From: Zygnema cylindricum
Lineage: Eukaryota > Streptophyta > Zygnematophyceae > Zygnematales > Zygnemataceae
Reading direction: 5' to 3'
NCBI GenBank assembly: GCA_037447655.1
Contig: JBBHKE010000396.1
Coordinates: 103,496-167,495 of the forward strand
DNA length: 64,000 nt
The notes under the pieces were generated by a model. That model was not told the origin of the DNA and did no database searches. It was given only the letters and a program-made list of their open reading frames with translations. Shown here one piece after another: positions 56,501 to 64,000 of this stretch. The translations under genes were made by a program, and so were the position numbers. Position 1 is the first letter of the stretch; the number at the start of each line of letters is the position of its first letter.

Positions 56501-59500
56501 TTCGTTTTGTCCTCGTTAACTCTCTCTCCCTTTAAGGGAAGATCATCCTTGTTCTTTTGCTCATCAGGTTCTTTGGCCTCACAGGCAGTCAAGGACTTTT
56601 GGAAGAATAACGTACCCTTGTTATTCAAAATTTCACGCAACTCTTCCACATGATGAAGCAGATTTTTTCTGAACCACACTCCTTCACACCGCACCCTATT
56701 GTTCGTTGTCTCCAATGTAGCTTCTGAAACTTCCTTAATTTCCCTCTCGCCACTTCCTCTTTGGACTTCATGAGTCTCCGTTACTGTATATTCACAAAGG
56801 GTATCCACAACAGTCAAAAACAATTGTACTACCTCTGCCCTTTCCTTATACAGAAGTCGCTTGTCCTCCTGCATATCCTTGCTATTATCTGGGACCTTCT
56901 CCAGATAAGAGTATAAAATCGCAGACACTAAAATTAGTAATGGCATAAGAAGACTTCCTCTTTTCCCTTTTATACACAAGTGGTTCCCGTCAGCTTTTAA
57001 AACCACGTCTTGTAGAGCGTCAACGCAACTAATTGCCATCTGCAACGAGTTCACCCGAAATCCGGCAGTTTTTGCCCTTGCTAATGCGCTTCTAAACTGC
57101 CAATAAGTTTTTTCGGTACACTTTACAACTTCTCTCTCCGAAGTTAATTGCAAATGTGCCACATTTGAATCAACAATTTGGTTCTCGAAGCTTGTTCTTG
57201 GTAGCAGCAGCCACCTGAAAACTGCGTTCGCAAGTCTTTGATTTTCCTCTTCCTGAAAGAATGTGGACTTCCTCCACCATGGTCTTTCCTCGCCACAGGG
57301 TATGGGGGAGCACTCTTCCATAAGGACTGGACCTTCCGCCTGCTTACTGGAATGCAACACATCTGGTTGTTCCGGTCGCCTCGCTAACAGATGTGATTTA
57401 CAAAGCTGAAGAGTGCTGCAAAAAAGCAAAAGAAAAAGCCATGTCCAAACACACCATTCATGATGGTCATCACAAGGAGAAATTCACTAAAACATTCGAC
57501 TACTTACAATCTACAAGCTATTATATTAACAGTTAACTGCACAGATACCTCCGTAAGTTTTGCCTCAATACAGTGCAGGAAGTAACAGTGGGAAAAGAAA
57601 TGGTCAGTTGCCGTTGACGTATGCATTCAATGGTAACAAGCAAAGGAACATGCACGTTAGTAAATAAAAAAAAAATATGAACAATGAGGCAAACCCACAG
57701 TGAGAACAACGAAACCTACCAACGAAGTACTTATGCGAGGAAAAACATCAATAATTTTCCAAAGAGCTTGGCTAGTGCAATTGTGAGAAATATTCAACTG
57801 GGGGAAAAGGAAATGTAAGATTCACTTATTTGGAAAAAAAAAAAAAAAAAACCAGACAGAAATGCAGCGGTGCTCTGTGAAGGGAATCAATGCAGTCAAC
57901 AAAAACAATCCGTGCTAATCAAAATCGTCTCCTTCATTGGTCACTCTCACTGGAAGTTGATGTTAAAACGGTGCTCAATGAGCAGAAGGAAAGAAACTGG
58001 TATAAGGCGCAAGCATCGTATCAATAATGCACAAAGACGTAGATATAGGAACGATGCACTACTCCTATCATAAAGGTACAACATGACCCATCCTTGTGAA
58101 ATTTTCAGCTACAACTCATTCTCAGGTTTTCTCACTTCTTCAGCACTTCTTTCTCTGTCAGCCATAATCTGATAAAAGGAGGAAGTGAGGAAGACACGCT
58201 AAGAAGCATAACATTTCACCACCATTAGTGTAATCTAAAATAGTTATGAACCACACAGTTTTTTTGAGTTGATTCTATTTCCTTTCTGCACGATAGAATT
58301 ACTATCGCAGAGCTTGCAACATTCCAATTTAAAATGTGTTGTTATTGAAGTTACAGGACAAGAGTTATACCTCAAAAAATGGTGGCCACCCTCACTGCCT
58401 TTCTCTTGCAACATTTCTACTGATTTCCACAACTTCGTTATCGTAATGTCTCCATTGGACAAACCTTCAATGATCCCGATGATGCTGAAAGACCCAAAAC
58501 AATGAACATCAGGTTTGACTGCCTGTGACAATACTTGGGAAGGTGGGAAAGGAGAGAGATAATGGAAGCTAGGAAAAGTGGGGGGTAGAGGGAGGAGGAG
58601 GAGGCAGCAAAAGGGAAGATAGAAGAGAAAGAAGAAACAGGCTGAGCAACCAAATAAAGAAGCATTGGCTATGGGTGAGGCCAGCAAAACAAAAGCATTT
58701 AACACACATTAGTCGAGTTACTCATTGTAATACCTATGAGAGCACCGTGTAAACCCATTTGTCATGGAACATTGTCATAGAAAATTCAGCAAAAAAACAT
58801 TTAAAAGACAGATGATATAATGATGGTAGCAAGAGGAGTTCCCACGTTAATGATATTTCAGTTTCAAAAAGGAAAGGCACAAATTTGTGACTAAACACAG
58901 AAAAAGGAGAGAAAGACATAAGGTGGGAGAATATGCACAGAAAAGGAAGTTAACTAGATCGATGATTCACTATAGGGAATGAGATGCCACAATGATTAGC
59001 AGTACACTGAATGATCTACACATCTCACCTAATAACAGGGGCCACACTACAAAGCTAATCGTTATTAGTGTTAAACTTTTTTTCGCCTCTTAAAACATCT
59101 TTTCTCCGTGCACACTTGTCGGATTGTCAATCCGAGACTGCCAATAGGAAGGTGAGAATCTTGCCTTCCAATAGGAACCCTCGGATTAACAATGCGACAA
59201 GTGTGCACGGAGAAAAGATGTTTTAAAAGGCGGAAAAAAGTTTAACACTAATAATGATTAGCGGTGTAGCTTTCAGGTGCCCATTAATATTACAGATAAG
59301 TCAGGAAAAGAACCACAGATTCCCTAAACAAAACTGAAAGAGACAAAAAAAGTCGTCCTCCTGCCTATATAAGGTGGTGCAAAATCTATCCATGCTACTA
59401 ATCATCTCAACTAATTATAGTGAGCGGCGAACCTTTCTGCTGATAACTGATCCAGCCTGCAAAGAAGGTCACTTGCTGCCTTTGGAGAAAGTCCCTCTTC

Positions 59501-61433
59501 CTCCAAAAGACTTATGACCACTTCCACGGGAAGACAAGCAATTCCTGCGCATGGAATCAAACATAGCCCGATGAAGACCTCAACAGACCAAACATTTTGC
59601 AAAAAAAAAGGTTTTATTATTGACAAACTTCCCCATCACAGAGCCAAGATCATCCTTAAGCTTGCAATGTATATATTATTCCAGACATAGCAAATTCCTG
59701 CGTAAAATCATAAAGATAGCTCCCTGCCTTCCAAGCAAAGTTGATAGTTTCACCTGCCCAGCAAAGAGAATGATCTCCTCCTTTGACCAATCGATTCGCA
59801 TTTTCTTGTCCCAACACCTCCACAACTTTTCCCTCGTCACTTCCCTCAACTTGCAAAACCTCCCTCTTGTTATTGTTTAACAAATCCACTGCTTTTATTT
59901 TTGGAAACACTATGTCTCGTAAACGAGTGTAAAGTTCCATCATAGTAGGAGTCATCGCTGACTCGTCACTTACTGCCTCCGTGTCACGAACTCTGTTAAC
60001 TAATAAACAAACAGTTCTAATGGCTCCTTCTATAATAACATGACGGAATTTATGCGCAATTTTTTGGTTTCCAACACCATCATCATCAACCTCCATCATT
60101 GTCTGTTCTCCTGGAGGAAGAATTTCACCACTCCCATCAAAAACTGCACAAAGGGAATCCAAAATAATTGCAGCTACCTCATTTCTAACAGTCCAGGGGT
60201 CCCTGATAGTTGACAGAGTTCCGTCTTCAAAATAAGAAAGAGCACAGAGAGTAAAGTTAGAAGGTGATAGTAAATTTAACGCAAGTAAGTTGCGATTCAG
60301 GATGAGATTTGCAACTGTGTAAGCAAGAGGTTCATGGAGAGGATGAATGACCGGAGCATTACGGTGAAGAAACCTGAGATACGCGGCAACCTGCAAAACA
60401 CATGAACAAAGTCAGAAACAAAGATAATCGTAGACGACACATAACATGATGGCGATCATACAGCAAGACCCTGACAAACAAACTACTGGGAAATGCTCAA
60501 ATTGTGCTGATTGATCGGGATTATTGCCCAAATATGCAGCTACAGTTTGGTCAACTTGATTTGAAAACAGTGTGCTCCAGATCAATAACAGAGGATGCTG
60601 TACTTAAGTAAAAGTCCACATACCATCGTGACTGATGTCTCCCATGAAAGAGCTCCTCTCACCGCTGGGAGAAGTACCTCCACAAGTTCCTTTTTCCAGG
60701 GTAAGTCTTCCACTACCTCTATCCAAGAACCTTCAGTCCAACTTTGTCCTCTTCCAGGTTTTGAAAATTCATGTCCTCCTCCATTTCTGTTTCCATTGAC
60801 CTCTTCTGACAGAACTCCCAAAATACTGGAGCCTGGGCCTCCTATTCTCATGGAAGAACCATTTCCTTTTACTGGGACTGCTGCTGCCACAGAGTCCTTC
60901 ACTAATCCAGATGCTCCCATTCCAACTACACCTGTCACACTTGTCCTAAGGGGAGAAGAGCCTCTACTGAGACCACTCCCAATCCCCACAGCTTCGAGTT
61001 TTCCAGAACCTCCTCCTCCATCTACTGGCTTGACCTCTAATGGCAATGCTCCAAAAGCTTTATCAGAATTTCTTGAAGGAGATCCTTGACCAAATTGACC
61101 TTGTGCAGAATGCTGTCCTAGAATATGGCTGAGGCACCTGTGGGCTCGCTGTCGAATCACACTATGTCTCGATGCAAGCTTCGACGCCAAAAAAGTTAAC
61201 CCAGCTTTTGCGGAAGCTGACTGTTTTTGTCGATTTGATGCTCTTTCTTGGCTTTTTTTCATTCGAGAAAACTCAATATCATGCTGTTCTGTAACAGAGC
61301 CCACTTCCTCGTCATCATGTACTCCTTCCTCTTCGTCATTCCTCTCAGCCTCCAACTCCAACAAGCCCTTGCTAGTAACTAATGCTTGTAAGCTTTCTCG
61401 CAGTCGTTGAATCTCTATGAAAGGAAGTGCCAT
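50523..61433 (-). CDS. Large 13-exon gene, function unknown (1731 codons)
   Basis: Exons: 60624-61433, 59754-60390, 59448-59544, 58371-58484, 55553-57415, 55449-55498, 55161-55326, 54379-54652, 53550-53708, 52586-53188, 51882-52084, 51085-51203, 50523-50623. Every junction is GT-AG and all phases agree, ending in a TAA at 50523-50525. The ATG is preceded in frame by a stop 42 bases upstream. The product is mostly helical, leucine-rich and without membrane segments, which resembles HEAT/ARM solenoids. Residues about 25-60 and the mid-protein (NNKGTLFF to GTNHG) are charged and probably disordered; exon 1 also has a Gly/Ser-rich stretch. A WWWWF run occurs in exon 5. I do not recognise the family; a large scaffold subunit of a nuclear complex is a guess only. 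Confidence 0.8.
54653..55160. repeat. Intron with GA-rich low-complexity tract
   Basis: Within this intron, 54840-54990 is almost entirely purine on the plus strand (GAGAGGGAGAGG type). On the transcribed strand it is a long CT-rich tract well upstream of the 3' splice site. Confidence 0.85.
59050..59270. mobile_element. Foldback MITE in an intron of the large gene
   Basis: Arms of about 85 bp (59060-59143 and 59177-59262) are inverted copies: AGTGTTAAACTTTTTTTCGC, then AAAACATCTTTTCTCCGTGC, then ACACTTGTCG, ending CAATCCGAG. About five mismatches by eye. The centre is only about 35 bp. It sits in the 963-bp intron between exons 3 and 4. Confidence 0.8.
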
Positions 61434-61755
61434 GGCTTTGGAGCCACTTTCATGAAGGAAAAGGAGCTCACACTATTACCATAATCAGCCCATGTTCCCA
61501 ATCCCACAATGCAAATTATTCAGGAAGAGGAGTTTGCAACTCATAACATCTGCTTTTTGATATGTCGATTTGATGGCAAAACACACTTCACCATTACTAT
61601 TGTGGAATGTGCTACCAAGTGTGGCGTTGTCAATGCTATCCTGAATTGGGCAACTTTCAACCACCTTATAAAAAGTATTAAAACACAAAAAACTTAGGTA
61701 CACCATTGAATAAATTTTAGATTTTGATGGTTTACACTTGATGCATATTATATAT

Positions 61756-61980
61756 ACACCGTTCACCACCAGTACACTATGAATCGCTGTTGGCCTCGAT
61801 ATTTTTTTGCCACTTTAATCAACTTCTCCAAGCGCATGTGTCTGATTCTGTTTGGAGACCGCTAATCGGTAGGTAAGATCCTTAATTTTTTATCGCAACC
61901 ATTGGATCAATAATCCCCTTTATGTGGCAAAAAACACAACTCTAATAGCGATTCACGGTGTACTGGTGGTGAACGGTGTG
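61756..61980. mobile_element. MITE upstream of the large gene
   Basis: Left end ACACCGTTCACCACCAGTAC and right end (reverse complement) are identical over 22 bases. The next 11 bases match after two mismatches (TGAATCGCT). Total about 225 bp. It lies between the large gene's ATG and the next gene upstream. Confidence 0.75.
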
Positions 61981-62343
61981 TAAATAACATACATCCTATT
62001 AAGATATTCAGCAGTGATCTATACATCTAGTAATATGTTCACTGATCAAAATTAATATTTGGACGAGGTCAATTAAACCAAAGCAGAACTGAAACCAACA
62101 GCGTCTCAAAAAAGATGCGTGAACTCATGACAAAAATGAAGTTTTTTACCCATTAATGCAATAAACATTTCCAACCTAGGATAGTAATATTAAGCCAGTC
62201 CAAACAGTTCAGCATTTTTTTATGCTTCTTATGCATAAACAAGGTCCACTATAATGGGTTCCACACACACATGAAATGTACTTGATGCTTTATGGAATAA
62301 TAATAAAAAATAAAAATAATAACACTATCAGCAAAATAATATC

Positions 62344-63467
62344 AATTTAACACCCGGAAAGTAAAGCATAAAGTAATGCCATTAGAGCACCTGACATTAT
62401 TCCAACAGCAAGGATTGAAATTCCTACCTGCCAAACTGGAGGCAGAGTTGCCAGAACCGTAGGCTCACTCCGCAGAATTTTCCTAAGCCATGGCCATGCC
62501 TCCCTAACGCCCTGTTCAAAGCCCCATGCCACGTAGAGACCTTAGACCCCAAAACTCAAAATAAGTTCCTTATCAGTAAAACTCGCTTTCCTCTGGTACT
62601 TTTTTAGTACAACTGCTTTAAGCAGGTGACACATGGCCAATTTGGCACCAGTTAAAGCAAGACATTCAACACCATCTGAGATAAGAGTCGTTTTCCTTAC
62701 GTGATTTGAAGTTGACTCCTGCAAAAAGTTTGGATTTTTGCTGGCCCTTAGACGTTGCCCTAATTGCAGTTCTGAGTCCAGCTTTTGAACTTGTTCCCAA
62801 ACCCACAAAGGAGGCTGCAGACACACCTCGTGGTCTAATACCATAAGATCCATATCTCCTATTTTTCCTCCAGAAAAGACACTTGGTAACTGAGAGGGTT
62901 TAGGCAATCCCCTACTAGCTGCTTCAGCCATGGCCTCTTCTGCCAGAAGTCTGTCTGCTTCTGCAACTGCTTCCCAAAATGTTGTTACAACTTCTTCACT
63001 GTTCTTCTTGTGCTCCTCATCTTGTTGCAATTCTTCATATCTGCATGTTCCAGAAGAAGGAAAATGGAAACATTTACAATCAAACTTTGATCCTTAATTG
63101 ACAAACAAAAATGCCCATCGAAATCAGTCTTGATTGAAGAAAAAGCACATAATTTCAACGTGATCATATCTCAGGTATCCTGGAAACGAGAGACCTCTCG
63201 TTTTTTGTGGTATACAAAAGGAGATTTTAACTAGGGTCACAATTCAATAAGTACATCGCCTTGTAGCATTCATACATCATGAGAAATCATCTGGTAGAGA
63301 ATGACACAAAAAATCAGTGAGGCAAGCTGACCTTTCCTCCGTACAAAACATGCATTCAGATGATTATTGTGACAATACACATATGCATTAATATCTCTTC
63401 CGATTTGAATGAAGGCAAAATAAAGACCCTCCGTTACCCAAACACTCCACGGATTATTTCCGCCCAT
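62344..63467 (-). CDS. 3' part of an unrecognised gene with C-terminal membrane helix and in-frame TAA
   Basis: Two exons can be supported: 63379-63467 (MGGNNPWSVWVTEGLYFAFI) and one from 63040 leftward, joined by a phase-2 GT-AG intron to read DINAYVYEELQQDEEHK. The second exon encodes a charged helical stretch (ADRLLAEEAMAEAA), a conserved-looking middle (LDHEVCLQPPLWVWEQVQKL) and FTDKELILSFGV, then TAA at 62542-62544. The same frame continues for 65 codons (GLYVAWGFEQGVREAWPWL) to a hydrophobic segment (VGISILAVGIMSGALMALLY) and a stop at 62344-62346. 5' exons were not identified. The continuation looks coding, so the TAA is a mutation, a sequence error or a readthrough site. Confidence 0.6.
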
Positions 63468-64000
63468 CTGAACATAAAATTGAAATATTTAGATGATTAT
63501 CATTTCAAACAACAATTCAGGCGGGGACTAAAAGGTGATTAAATTCTAGGAAGCAGATTCAATAGATGGTCCATGAAAATGACGACTTACAGAAGGATCG
63601 CACGGAATTATTTACTAACTCATTTTTGTGGTTTTGGTATGGAAACACCCTATGTGTACTGTATTCATTACAATGTGAGCAAACATTCCCTAGACAAATT
63701 CTCTTTAAACAGGGTGATAAATGACATCACCAAATTTACAATAGGATAAGCAACCAAATTCACAAATTCCATAACATTTAGAACGCATTAGAGCACTGAA
63801 ACTGGAAGTAACTGTCGTTTTACTATTGTCCAAATTGCTCTTGATAAGCAAGAGGAATTTCTTCAAAACAACTGAATGGAATAGGAGAAAACAAAAAATG
63901 TACACTTAAATGAATAGATTACAATCATGTTTCCATCTCAACAGAAGATTTACAATAGCCAACATACAGGAAAACCATTAATGATTCTATATCTATGAAT
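63468..64000. other. No exon recognised
   Basis: AT-rich, probably intron of the gene at 62344-63467. No convincing exon with matching phase was seen. Confidence 0.4.

Overview
This 64 kb window looks like nuclear DNA of a land plant, probably a seed-free one. Three spliced genes with GT-AG introns occupy the right third, one encoding a plastid-type DnaJ protein. The left two thirds are a dense stack of decayed Ty1/copia elements plus one Ty3/gypsy fragment whose integrase resembles those common in mosses. The species call is an inference; the sequence holds no species marker.

Layout. 1-8.2 kb: broken copia family A copies (pol pieces, LTRs, a reversed gag) mixed with family B LTRs. 8.5-9.1 kb: a 100/200-bp satellite. 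9.1-10.2 kb: another copia pol relic. 10.3-12.6 kb: a gypsy relic on the minus strand next to a D-type LTR. 13.3-13.7 kb: an ATTGRC minisatellite. 13.7-16.9 kb: a copia A relic with its 3' LTR. 17.8-39.4 kb: a four-level nest. A D-type LTR (17840-39372) contains copia E (17882-38434, target duplication AGACT). E contains copia D (18838-33429). One LTR of D contains a copia C tandem joined to a miniature TRIM element (19375-27607). LTR divergence, estimated by eye, agrees with this order (E pair about 12%, D and C pairs about 4%).

41-43.5 kb: a two-exon plastid DnaJ gene. 44.5-48 kb: TIR elements resembling PIF/Harbinger MITEs. 50.5-61.4 kb: a 13-exon minus-strand gene of unknown function (1731 codons, all exon phases consistent). 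62.3-63.5 kb: the 3' end of another minus-strand gene, with an in-frame stop before a conserved-looking membrane tail.

Main observations. (1) Bases 1-328 are a perfect mirror (reversed, not complemented) of bases 361-688; ordinary DNA rearrangement cannot do this. (2) In all five copia families the LTR ends directly at a primer-binding site of the form GGTTATGGGCCC, which matches the anticodon-loop region of initiator tRNA-Met (half-tRNA priming as in Drosophila copia). Where a start codon survives, gag begins inside the LTR, and the primer site encodes the gag motif QVMGP. (3) The TRIM carries a nearly complete tRNA cloverleaf inside its LTR. (4) The C tandem and the TRIM share one 5-bp target duplication, as if integrated as a single chimera.
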